DNA from: Phycisphaerales bacterium
Lineage (GTDB): Bacteria; Planctomycetota; Phycisphaerae; Sedimentisphaerales; Anaerohalosphaeraceae
Direction: 5' to 3'
Length of the DNA stretch: 19,397 nt
NCBI GenBank assembly: GCA_011048645.1
Contig: DSDR01000299.1
Span: forward strand, 1 to 19,397
The position numbers and the translations under genes are program-made. Shown piece by piece: positions 1-6,670 of this stretch (the stretch's first letter is position 1; each line of letters starts with the position of its first letter). The notes beneath the pieces were generated by a model. It saw only the letters and a program-made list of their open reading frames with translations. It made no database searches and was not told the origin of the DNA.

Positions 1-506
1 ATGTCGTGAAAACTCTGATAGACGGCTTCCATAAACCGCTGCCAGGCGTCAGCGTCAATCTGTTGTTGGACGTCCGGCTCTTCAAGCCAGAGATTTTCCA
101 GTTGGACAATGGTCATCGCCAGTTTAAGTATCTGCTCTTGAGTTGTTTTTTCCGAAATGGACTGCGATTCAAAAGTGTGTAATTCAAATCCGCTGTTTAG
201 CAAACTTTCCTCGCCAAGGCCAAACATCATCATCTCCGGCTGTAAATCCGTCCGCCAGCAGGCTACCCATAGCCAAGGCGCTTCTTCGAGAAACATCAGT
301 AAGTCGGCAAGATCGATTCGATAGGCGCTTAGACCAGTGTCATCCAGATTGAACTTGTGTTTCCACTCGTACCATCCCTCAGACAAATTCGGGTCCGCTA
401 AATTCGGGTCAGCCAGCCACGCCGGATCGTCCGGATCGTGTGACAGCCACGCGCGAGCGAAATAGACATACTCATGCAGATTGATAACCCCGTTAGCGCT
501 CAAGCT
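1..506 (-). pseudogene. 5'-truncated copy of the C-terminal part of the beta-helix/dockerin protein (runs off window)
   Basis: Read on the minus strand, positions 506 to 1 form one uninterrupted reading frame of about 168 codons. It closely matches the C-terminal part of the protein at 1186-3858: the dockerin-like stretch with NGVINLHE, DPNLADPNLSEGWYEW, FNLDDTG and IDLADLL, then WRTDLQPEMMMF, then a helical tail with QLENLWL and RFMEAVYQ. The N-terminal hundreds of residues are absent. The frame begins directly after a TAG (507-509) that abuts the TAA of the PEP-CTERM gene, and no ATG or ribosome-binding site precedes the homologous segment (only a TTG at 503). Nucleotide similarity to the intact copy stops near position 504. 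I read it as a remnant of a duplicated gene. The 3' end lies outside the window. Translation as a separate small protein cannot be excluded, since the frame is open. Confidence 0.7.
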
Positions 507-509
507 CTA

Positions 510-1118
510 TTATCTCAACGCTTTTCGACGAAGCAATATGCCGCCTATGCCAAGCAGCATTAGTGTTGCCGGTTCGGGAATGACTTGGACATTCATATAG
601 ACGGGATTGAAACCGATGTCCGTTCTGTTGATAAACTCAATATAAAACGGCGAACCATCCGCAAGCCAATTTCCCTGAATGCCTTTCAACGGGTTGCCGT
701 CAATCCATGACCAGTCGTCCTGAGCATAAATGAGAATATTCTCCGTCGTTCCGTATTGGTAACTCGAAATTTCATTGATGCTTCCACCCTTGAGAATAGT
801 GATCGCATTGTCGGTGCGAACAGAAATCAACTGGGTTACGCCATTCAGATACTCCAATTGCGCATTGTTGAAGAGCAAAATATCATACACGCCGCTGCCA
901 GGATGAGATAAGCTCAAAGGCGTGGAGGTTGATTTTACAATCAGACGGCCGCTGTCCCGTACCGAAATCTCATCCGCCCCCCCCCCGTCAACAATCAAGG
1001 GGATTTGGGAGTTCGACCATCTTACAGCGTATTCATATTCGCCTGCTGTGATAAAGCCGTCGCTGTACCCGGCAAACCCGGCAGACACACAAACGAAAAA
1101 CAATGCCATTCTTTTCAT
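510..1118 (-). CDS. PEP-CTERM sorting domain protein
   Basis: Predicted exported surface or matrix protein of about 202 residues. The N-terminus (MKRMALFFVCVSAGFAG) is a typical signal peptide. The C-terminus has the PEP-CTERM pattern: IPEPATLMLLGIGG, a short hydrophobic segment, then RRK. Such proteins are known substrates of exosortase-type sorting, which recognises PEP-CTERM and removes the tail. The middle is beta-rich and not recognisable; it has no catalytic motif. Two Met codons compete: ATG at 1124 is only about 2 nt from GGAG, while ATG at 1118 sits 7 nt after it, so I prefer 1118. A run of ten C (977-986; ten G in the coding strand) encodes the Gly-rich spot VDGGGADE and could be slippage-prone. 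The gene follows the large secreted protein on the same strand, separated by a strong hairpin, and may share its mRNA. No exosortase gene is in the window. Confidence 0.85.
   Translation of the reverse strand: MKRMALFFVCVSAGFAGYSDGFITAGEYEYAVRWSNSQIPLIVDGGGADEISVRDSGRLIVKSTSTPLSLSHPGSGVYDILLFNNAQLEYLNGVTQLISVRTDNAITILKGGSINEISSYQYGTTENILIYAQDDWSWIDGNPLKGIQGNWLADGSPFYIEFINRTDIGFNPVYMNVQVIPEPATLMLLGIGGILLRRKALR
977..986 (-). repeat. Homopolymer of ten C/G inside the PEP-CTERM gene
   Basis: Ten consecutive C on the plus strand (ten G in the coding strand) lie within the codons for a Gly-Gly-Gly stretch near residue 45 of the PEP-CTERM protein. The present length keeps the frame open. A gain or loss of one base would truncate the protein before its sorting signal. 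G/C tracts of this length are known sites of slipped-strand mispairing in surface-protein genes of other bacteria; whether this one varies is not visible. Confidence 0.6.
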
Positions 1119-1145
1119 CGTCATTCTCCATTCTCTTTGAGTTAT

Positions 1146-1175
1146 GCTATGTGCGGAGGTTCATCCGCACATAGC
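1146..1175 (-). promoter_or_regulatory. Perfect 12-bp hairpin between the two secreted-protein genes
   Basis: Arms 1146-1157 and 1164-1175 are exact reverse complements with a 6-nt loop. The hairpin starts 10 nt after the stop codon of the large secreted protein and ends about 28 nt before the chosen PEP-CTERM start. On the minus strand no U-run follows it, so it fits an mRNA 3'-end stabiliser or processing hairpin better than a classical terminator. On the plus strand a T-rich stretch follows after about 8 nt, but no plus-strand gene needs one. Confidence 0.6.
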
Positions 1176-1185
1176 CATTACATTT

Positions 1186-3858
1186 TTATTTTTTGTGGGC
1201 AACTTCAGTTGCTAATTCGTAGAGGTTTTGATAGACAGTCTCCATAAAGCGATTCCAAAGGTCCGGCTCAATCGCTTTTTGGATATCCGGTTCCGCCAGC
1301 CAGAGATTCTCCAGTTGAACGACCACAGAGGCCAAATGATGTATCTGTTCTTGGGTGCTTTTTTTCTGAACAGTCTGGATTTCGGCCTTGGCGGAAATGA
1401 CACTATCCATTGACTTCATTTGTACGCCGCCAAAACTGAACATCATCATTTCCGGCTGCAAATCCGTCCGCCAGCAGGCCGTCCACAACCACGGGGCTTC
1501 TTCAAGGAAGATCAGTAAGTCCGCCAAATCAACGCGGTATGCACTTGAACCGGTGTCATCCAGATTGAACTTATGCTTCCATTCATACCAGCCTTCCGAG
1601 AGGTTCGGATCGGCCAAATTCGGATCGGCAATCCACGCCGGGTCGTTGGGGTCGTGTGATAACCACGCGCGGGAGAAGTTGACAAACTCGTGCAGGTTGA
1701 TGACCCCATCTGCATTCAAGTCCCATTCGTGGGACACGTTTGCATCACAGAACATTTCATAAGCGCCCATATCCGGCGCTGCACCATACACGCGCGGGTT
1801 GCCGTCCATATCAAGTTGACTGCTGTAATCCAGATAAGGATTGGACGCGTTGAGACAAAGACTGGTAGGCGATAAGCGTACATTGTTGGGGTCAAAATAG
1901 GCAAATTGCGGGTCAACATTGATGTTGTAGTTAACACTGTTGGCATCTTCGATACAGGAATAATAAGCCGCTTGATCTGCCGAAAAACCGACCAACGATT
2001 CGCCGCCATTGTGGAATACAATGCTGTTCTGAATTTCCGGCAACACGCTTCCTGCCAGCGATATGCCTGCGGCTCTGTTGTGTGATACGGTCATATTACG
2101 AAGGACAGGCTGATTCGATGGGTTAATCATACGAATGCCTTCACGGCCTTCGTTAGCCATGTCACTCTCTGACAGAATACTGTTGAATACTATCGGCGTT
2201 GAGTTCAAGCTGTACATTCCGTATCGCCCGCTTTGTCTTATCCAACAATTTTCGACTGTCAGTGTAAACCCTTCGCCGATATGACGGATGCCGTCGGCTT
2301 CGTTGTTTCTGAAATTGACCCACTGGAACACCGCATTGCAGTTTTCTATGAATGCACCGTAACCGAAGTTTTTGACAACGATAGAGTTAGCGACCGTAAA
2401 GTCAACTTCCGATGCGTAGATACCTTGGCCATCAAGCGCACTTTCCGTAACCGTAAATCCATCCAGTAACGACTCGTCCCCCATTGTTACCACGGTATCG
2501 CTTCGGGTGGTGTCATCGATGCGGCCTGAGAGGGTGGTTTTGTAGCGTGTGGGGTTTCGCTGCCAGAAGTCGCTGCCGCCTTTGGGAAATCCGCCATAGA
2601 CGCTGACGCCGTCGGGAATCTCGAACGTGTCCCATGTGTTATCGCCGGGGCTGTAGGGTCCCTGGGCGACGTAGATGCTGTGTACCTGTGCGCACAACGA
2701 CGACCGTGCGTAGTTCAGCGCATCCTGAAGTTCGAGAAAGGCGTTCGGCCAGTCCTGGCCGGTGTTGTTGCCGTTGACGGCGGATTGATCGACAAACAGT
2801 TCCTCGACAATGCCCGTGTAGCAGCACACGTTCGTATCAAGTGTTGCCCGGGCGACGAGAAGGGTTTCAGGGTAAAGCATATTGGGGTCGTTCGGATCCG
2901 ACACCCAAACAGTCCCCCACAGTTCGGCCACGTTATGCAAAACACCGCCCGGCACGGCCTTGTCGTTGACCACGACCGTCAACTCGACGCAACCGGCCGT
3001 ATTCGGATCAATATCATCCAGCGGCCAGACATACGAATGTGTTTCGGGGTCGTATCCGGGATCGGGAGGCAATAACGTAAACGGCGGCTCGTTGGCATCG
3101 TTCGGATCGCCCATCTCCACCCCCCACGCCCCCTGCGGATACGTCACACCCTCCGGCAGCCAGTCGATGATGAAGGCATCAGCCAGCAACTGTCCAAAGG
3201 CATTATCAAAACAGATGGTATAGGTCAGTTCCTGTCCCGGACCGCGGCAGTCGCCATCCGGAACATCATCATATTTATCAAAACGCATTATGTTTCGCGT
3301 CAGGCGGATGGCTTCGTGTTCACTCAAACCGGTATTGGTGACAGTCAGAGTGCCGCTTTCGGTAACGCGATAGACCACCCAATTGGTCACATCATCGTGT
3401 TCCGGACGCGATACGCGAATGTATTCATTTCCATCTTCAGGAAGGTCTTCAACTTCGTAAGCGTCGTTGGTAAATGTAAAATCCGTGTTGCTGCCATGGC
3501 CGGGGTCTTCATCCCAGACGATAAAATAATCGCCCGGCTCCAAAATCGCCAGAAAACCTGCCGGGGCGCCTTGCTCCATAGTAATAATTTCATAGTCAAA
3601 CACCGTGCAGCCGTTCAGCTCTATTGTCAAATGGCCGCCATCCGTCCCCTCCCTGTCAAGAACGGTAAACCACGCCGGACATGGGCCGGATGCCGTGACC
3701 GTACCTGAGGCTGAATAATAGCTCCCGCTCAGGTCGTTGGGCTCTTGCACCCCAAAGACGATCCCCGGAAAGCCCAGAGAGATGATACATGCTGCGAGAA
3801 CAATTCCCACTCCAATCCGACACTTTCTCCCGCTTCGATACGTCCTTTCTGTCTCCAT
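1186..3858 (-). CDS. Large secreted protein: DUF11-like + right-handed beta-helix + dockerin-like region
   Basis: About 890 residues. The N-terminus has basic residues, then a hydrophobic signal segment (GIVLAACIISLGFPGIVFG). A beta-rich region follows, then a DUF11-like module (about 3290-2830; LTYTICFDN, DWLPEGVTYP, ELTVVVND). Next comes a parallel beta-helix of pectate-lyase fold (about 2800-1760), opening with LFVDQSAVNGNNTGQDW and closing with AAPDMGAYE, as in choice-of-anchor-Q type proteins. A dockerin-like part (about 1735-1480) has a Ca-loop-like DLNADGVINLHEF and a second half FNLDDTG...VDLADLL. A polar, helical tail of roughly 95 residues ends the protein. The frame extends upstream to a TTG at 3909, but ATG 3858 fits the signal peptide better; its SD (AGG) is weak. 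Likely role: extracellular binding or adhesion, perhaps polysaccharide-related; no catalytic residues can be assigned. The dockerin and tail are duplicated at 1-506. Confidence 0.85.
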   Translation of the reverse strand: METERTYRSGRKCRIGVGIVLAACIISLGFPGIVFGVQEPNDLSGSYYSASGTVTASGPCPAWFTVLDREGTDGGHLTIELNGCTVFDYEIITMEQGAPAGFLAILEPGDYFIVWDEDPGHGSNTDFTFTNDAYEVEDLPEDGNEYIRVSRPEHDDVTNWVVYRVTESGTLTVTNTGLSEHEAIRLTRNIMRFDKYDDVPDGDCRGPGQELTYTICFDNAFGQLLADAFIIDWLPEGVTYPQGAWGVEMGDPNDANEPPFTLLPPDPGYDPETHSYVWPLDDIDPNTAGCVELTVVVNDKAVPGGVLHNVAELWGTVWVSDPNDPNMLYPETLLVARATLDTNVCCYTGIVEELFVDQSAVNGNNTGQDWPNAFLELQDALNYARSSLCAQVHSIYVAQGPYSPGDNTWDTFEIPDGVSVYGGFPKGGSDFWQRNPTRYKTTLSGRIDDTTRSDTVVTMGDESLLDGFTVTESALDGQGIYASEVDFTVANSIVVKNFGYGAFIENCNAVFQWVNFRNNEADGIRHIGEGFTLTVENCWIRQSGRYGMYSLNSTPIVFNSILSESDMANEGREGIRMINPSNQPVLRNMTVSHNRAAGISLAGSVLPEIQNSIVFHNGGESLVGFSADQAAYYSCIEDANSVNYNINVDPQFAYFDPNNVRLSPTSLCLNASNPYLDYSSQLDMDGNPRVYGAAPDMGAYEMFCDANVSHEWDLNADGVINLHEFVNFSRAWLSHDPNDPAWIADPNLADPNLSEGWYEWKHKFNLDDTGSSAYRVDLADLLIFLEEAPWLWTACWRTDLQPEMMMFSFGGVQMKSMDSVISAKAEIQTVQKKSTQEQIHHLASVVVQLENLWLAEPDIQKAIEPDLWNRFMETVYQNLYELATEVAHKK

Positions 3859-3967
3859 TTCACTTTCGCCTAATCCGATTTTCGCCCGATATTTTCTCCT
3901 CTCACACAAAAGCCCTGACTTGCAGCCCTGCGAGGAAACGTCCCTATATTAGCCGATGGGAACGCTC

Positions 3968-4147
3968 CTGAAAAGAATATTAAGAGGCGCCGCCTACTTC
4001 ATGCTCCCCGTAGGCCCGCCAATGCCCGCTATGAACATGCTTCGGCAGCGCCCCGAACTTGGGGTACTGGCCTTTACATCTCGTAGCAATAAAGCGGTTT
4101 ACGAGGAGACGCTAAAGTCCAGCGGACTTCCAATATTCAATTTTCAG
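3968..4147 (-). ncRNA. Candidate structured RNA of about 180 nt (independent sRNA or leader of the secreted-protein gene)
   Basis: No convincing gene lies between 3859 and 4365. A near-consensus minus-strand promoter (4153-4181) places the transcript start at about 4146-4147. That is where a long closing stem begins: 4141-4147 pairs with 3968-3974, and 4132-4138 with 3975-3981, 14 bp with a 2-nt bulge. Inside are perfect hairpins: 4115-4120/4124-4129, 4080-4085/4100-4105 and 3992-3997/4010-4015. Two alternatives exclude each other: 4051-4054/4061-4064 and 4041-4045/4053-4057. The loop segment 4093-4097 can also pair with 4026-4030, a possible pseudoknot. Length and closing stem recall 6S RNA, but the multibranched inside looks more like a riboswitch or another ordered RNA. 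No terminator follows, so it may be the roughly 290-nt leader of the gene starting at 3858. I cannot assign a family. Confidence 0.5.
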
Positions 4148-4152
4148 TCTAT

Positions 4153-4181
4153 ATCATAGTGATTTTTCGACAATATGTCAA
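4153..4181 (-). promoter_or_regulatory. Sigma70-type promoter (TTGACA-N17-TATGAT)
   Basis: On the minus strand, TTGACA (4181-4176) is followed by 17 nt and TATGAT (4158-4153). The expected start at about 4146 coincides with the first base of the closing stem of the structured RNA. It is the only strong promoter I see upstream of the large secreted-protein gene. Confidence 0.75.
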
Positions 4182-4296
4182 CAAAAAATACTTTTCGTCC
4201 TGTCAAAACGCCGAATTAGGGCAATTCCGATAATGAAGACGCCGCTGACACTGAAACATTGGTGCTGAATTTCTATTTTTTCGTTGTATCATATAA

Positions 4297-4326
4297 AAAG
4301 GCCTCGAAATCTGTTTCGAGGCCTTT
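4297..4326 (-). terminator. Intrinsic terminator of dnaK
   Basis: Arms 4297-4309 and 4314-4326 form a perfect 13-bp stem with a 4-nt loop. On the minus strand the stem runs into TTTTTATA. It lies about 40 nt downstream of the dnaK stop codon and separates dnaK from the next minus-strand promoter at 4153-4181. Confidence 0.9.
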
Positions 4327-4365
4327 GTTGCCGCGTTAGGCGGGCGCCGTAAATCGGATTCATAC

Positions 4366-6294
4366 TTATTTAGCTTCAAACTCCGCATCGATGACGTCAT
4401 CGCCGCCTTTGCGCCGGACCTGGCCTTCTGCGGGTTCTTCTTTCGGTTCGGCTGTGTCGGTTTTGTCGCCGGATGCGGCCTGTTTTTTGGCCGCTTCTTC
4501 GTACAGTACCTTGCCCAGTTCCTGCGAGGTTTGGCCCAGGCGCTCCATCGCCCGCTTGATGGCCTCGCCGTCGTCGCCTTTGGCCGCTTCTTTCAATCCA
4601 TTCAGGGCGTTTTCAATGTTGCTCCGGACATCGGCCGAGACCTTCTCGCCGTGCTCTTTGAGCGTCTTTTCAGTCGAATAAATCAACTGATCGGCCTGAT
4701 TCTTCAGCTCGACGACTTCTCGCCGTTTTTTGTCTTCCGCGGCATGGGCTTCGGCGTCTTTGGCCATCTTTTCGACCTCGTCCTTGCTCAGGCCGGAGCT
4801 GGACTGAATCACGATGGATTGCTGCTTGCCGGTTCCCAGATCCTTGGCCGAGACGTTCAAAATGCCGTTGGCGTCAATGTCAAAGGTGACCTCAATCTGC
4901 GGCACGCCCCGCGGCGCCGGCGGAATATCGGTCAATTGAAACCGTCCCAATGTCCGGTTGTCGCGGGCAAATTCGCGCTCGCCCTGCAAAACGTGGATTT
5001 CCACGCTGGTCTGGTTGTCGCCAGCCGTGGAGAACACTTCTTTTTTACTGGTCGGAATCGTCGTATTGCGTTCAATCAGCCGGGTCATCACGCCGCCCAG
5101 CGTTTCGACGCCCAGCGACAGCGGCGTTACGTCCAGCAGCAGAATGTCTTTGACGCCCGCATCGCCGGCCAGGACCGCGCCCTGAATGGCCGCACCGATT
5201 GCCACCACCTCATCCGGGTTGAGGCTTTTGTTGGGCGCTTTGCCGAAGATGTCCTGCACAACCTGCTGAACTTTCGGAATGCGGGTCGAACCGCCGACCA
5301 GCAGGATTTCATCGATGTCTTTGGCCGAGAGCTTGGCGTCTTCAATTGCCTTGTAACATGGCCCTTTGAGTCGTTCAAAGACCGTTTCACAGAGCGCTTC
5401 AAACTTGCTGCGCGTGATCGCAATATTCAAATGCTTGGGGCCGGACGTATCGGCGGTAATAAACGGCAGATTGACCGTTGTTTCTACTTGCGTACTCAGC
5501 TCGCACTTGGCCTTTTCGGAGGCCTCTTTGAGACGCTGATGGGCCATCGGGTCTTTCCGCAGGTCAATGCCTTCGGTCTTCCTGAACTCATCGGCCAGAT
5601 AATTGATCAGCACCTCATCCAGATCATCGCCGCCCAGATGCGTATCGCCGTTGGTGCTGAGCACTTCAAAGACGTTATCGCCGATGTCAAGAATGGAAAT
5701 ATCGAATGTCCCGCCGCCAAAGTCAAAGACGGCCACCTTCTCGTTTTTCTTCTTTTCCAGTCCGTAAGCCAGCGCCGCAGCGGTCGGCTCGTTGATGATC
5801 CGCTCGACCTTCAGACCGGCAATGGTCCCGGCGTCCTTGGTGGCCTGACGCTGGGAATCGTTAAAATAGGCCGGCACGGTAATGACCGCCTGTTCGACCT
5901 TTTCGCCGAGATAGTCCTCGGCGGTTTTCTTCAATTCCTGCAAAATCATCGCCGAGATTTCCGGCGGCGTATATTCCTTGCCGCGCACGCTGACCTTGAC
6001 CAGTTCCTCGGGATTGCCGATGACTTGGTAGGGAACGATCTTTTCCTCGGCGCTGACCTCGCGATGGCGACGTCCCATAAACCGTTTAATTGAATAAATG
6101 GTATTTTCCGGATTGGTCACCTGCTGGTGCTTGGCCGACTGACCGACCAGACGTTCGCCCTTGTCCGTAAAGGCCACCACCGACGGCGTCAGACGCAACC
6201 CGCTGGCGTTAATCAACACCTTCGGCGCAGAGCCTTCCATCACGGCGACAACCGAGTTGGTCGTGCCCAGGTCAATGCCGATAATCTTTGCCAT
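4366..6294 (-). CDS. dnaK: Chaperone DnaK (Hsp70)
   Basis: A 642-residue cytoplasmic Hsp70, close to the usual bacterial length of about 638. The ATPase domain starts with IGIDLGTTNSVVAVMEG and contains NEPTAAALAYGL and the phosphate-binding FDFGGGTFD. The hydrophobic interdomain linker and start of the substrate domain are seen in DILLLDVTPLSLGVETLGG. The alpha-helical lid ends in a low-complexity tail finishing DDVIDAEFEAK, as in other bacterial DnaKs. ATG 6294 follows AGGAG by 6 nt. DnaK binds hydrophobic stretches of unfolded proteins in an ATP cycle stimulated by DnaJ and GrpE. Neither partner gene is adjacent, so this is a single-gene unit with its own terminator. I found no CIRCE element (HrcA operator) and no convincing sigma32-type promoter upstream, so its heat-shock control is unknown. 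Confidence 0.98.
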   Translation of the reverse strand: MAKIIGIDLGTTNSVVAVMEGSAPKVLINASGLRLTPSVVAFTDKGERLVGQSAKHQQVTNPENTIYSIKRFMGRRHREVSAEEKIVPYQVIGNPEELVKVSVRGKEYTPPEISAMILQELKKTAEDYLGEKVEQAVITVPAYFNDSQRQATKDAGTIAGLKVERIINEPTAAALAYGLEKKKNEKVAVFDFGGGTFDISILDIGDNVFEVLSTNGDTHLGGDDLDEVLINYLADEFRKTEGIDLRKDPMAHQRLKEASEKAKCELSTQVETTVNLPFITADTSGPKHLNIAITRSKFEALCETVFERLKGPCYKAIEDAKLSAKDIDEILLVGGSTRIPKVQQVVQDIFGKAPNKSLNPDEVVAIGAAIQGAVLAGDAGVKDILLLDVTPLSLGVETLGGVMTRLIERNTTIPTSKKEVFSTAGDNQTSVEIHVLQGEREFARDNRTLGRFQLTDIPPAPRGVPQIEVTFDIDANGILNVSAKDLGTGKQQSIVIQSSSGLSKDEVEKMAKDAEAHAAEDKKRREVVELKNQADQLIYSTEKTLKEHGEKVSADVRSNIENALNGLKEAAKGDDGEAIKRAMERLGQTSQELGKVLYEEAAKKQAASGDKTDTAEPKEEPAEGQVRRKGGDDVIDAEFEAK

Positions 6295-6365
6295 TTTTGA
6301 CTCCTATATCTGAATTCACGATATCGTTTTCACACACGAATACAGTTTAAGTTATGCAAACGATG

Positions 6366-6484
6366 TGCCAGAACTCAACGAATACACCTTAAGTCCTTAT
6401 ATAAAAACAGGTTACCGTCAATTAAAAGAGTTGGCTTTGTGCCATAATGGCAGAATTGACAGACCGACAGTGAACCTTCTGGCA
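6366..6484. repeat. Cluster of TGCCA/TGGCA inverted half-sites
   Basis: TGCCAGAA (6366-6373) and its exact reverse complement TTCTGGCA (6477-6484) bracket a near-central palindrome TGCCAT-A-ATGGCA (6440-6452), which continues into a further GAA. A TGGC (6432-6435) lies close by. The spacing and shared core suggest binding sites for a dimeric regulator or an extended secondary structure. No regulator family can be named from this. Confidence 0.4.
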
Positions 6485-6564
6485 TTGTGTTGGGGGCGCC
6501 TATTCTGTGCGTGAAAGCAACGAGCAGCGACCTGTGCCCCAAAATTTAGGGGCGATAATCAAAT

Positions 6565-6592
6565 TTGAGTTAATTGAACAGGAATTTATGAC
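6565..6592 (+). promoter_or_regulatory. Possible promoter of the hybrid regulator gene
   Basis: TTGAGT (6565-6570), a 16-nt spacer and TATGAC (6587-6592) would start transcription at about 6599, some 70 nt before the ATG at 6671. Both hexamers differ from consensus and the spacing is one short, so this is only a plausible match. Confidence 0.35.
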
Positions 6593-6670
6593 GACACGGA
6601 ACACGGGATACGGTGGAGGATATGAATCAGGGAATAACAAGTAAAGAGAACTTTATGAAGGAAACAAATT

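Larger units (their letters stand above)
6295..6670. other. Divergent intergenic region between dnaK and the hybrid regulator gene
   Basis: About 375 nt without a gene. It must hold the dnaK promoter (minus) and the promoter of the regulator (plus). It carries clustered TGCCA/TGGCA inverted elements (6366-6484) and one plausible plus-strand promoter (6565-6592). No CIRCE repeat, tRNA or riboswitch was recognised. Confidence 0.6.

Noticed and set aside
3968..4147. Identification of the structured RNA as 6S RNA
   Set aside because: Length (about 180 nt) and closing stem fit, but the inside folds as several separate hairpins, not one long arm with a central bubble. Left unnamed.
3956..4159. 67-codon plus-strand frame in the gap before the secreted-protein gene
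   Set aside because: No SD and no recognisable protein. The region is better explained as a structured minus-strand RNA. A TTGCAG-N19-TATATT plus-strand promoter was considered, but the spacing is poor.
4178..4288. Short minus-strand frame with a hydrophobic stretch and RR (GVFIIGIALIRRFDRTK), like a PEP-CTERM tail
   Set aside because: It has no start codon, lies just behind the dnaK terminator and overlaps the promoter at 4153-4181. At most a decayed remnant.
4531..6093. 520-residue open frame on the plus strand opposite dnaK
   Set aside because: dnaK is certain on the minus strand. Long open antisense frames opposite hsp70 genes are a known side effect of codon bias. No SD or domain supports it.
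6295..6670. CIRCE/HrcA operator or sigma32 promoter for dnaK
   Set aside because: No TTAGCACTC-N9-GAGTGCTAA-like repeat and no convincing heat-shock promoter was found in the region.
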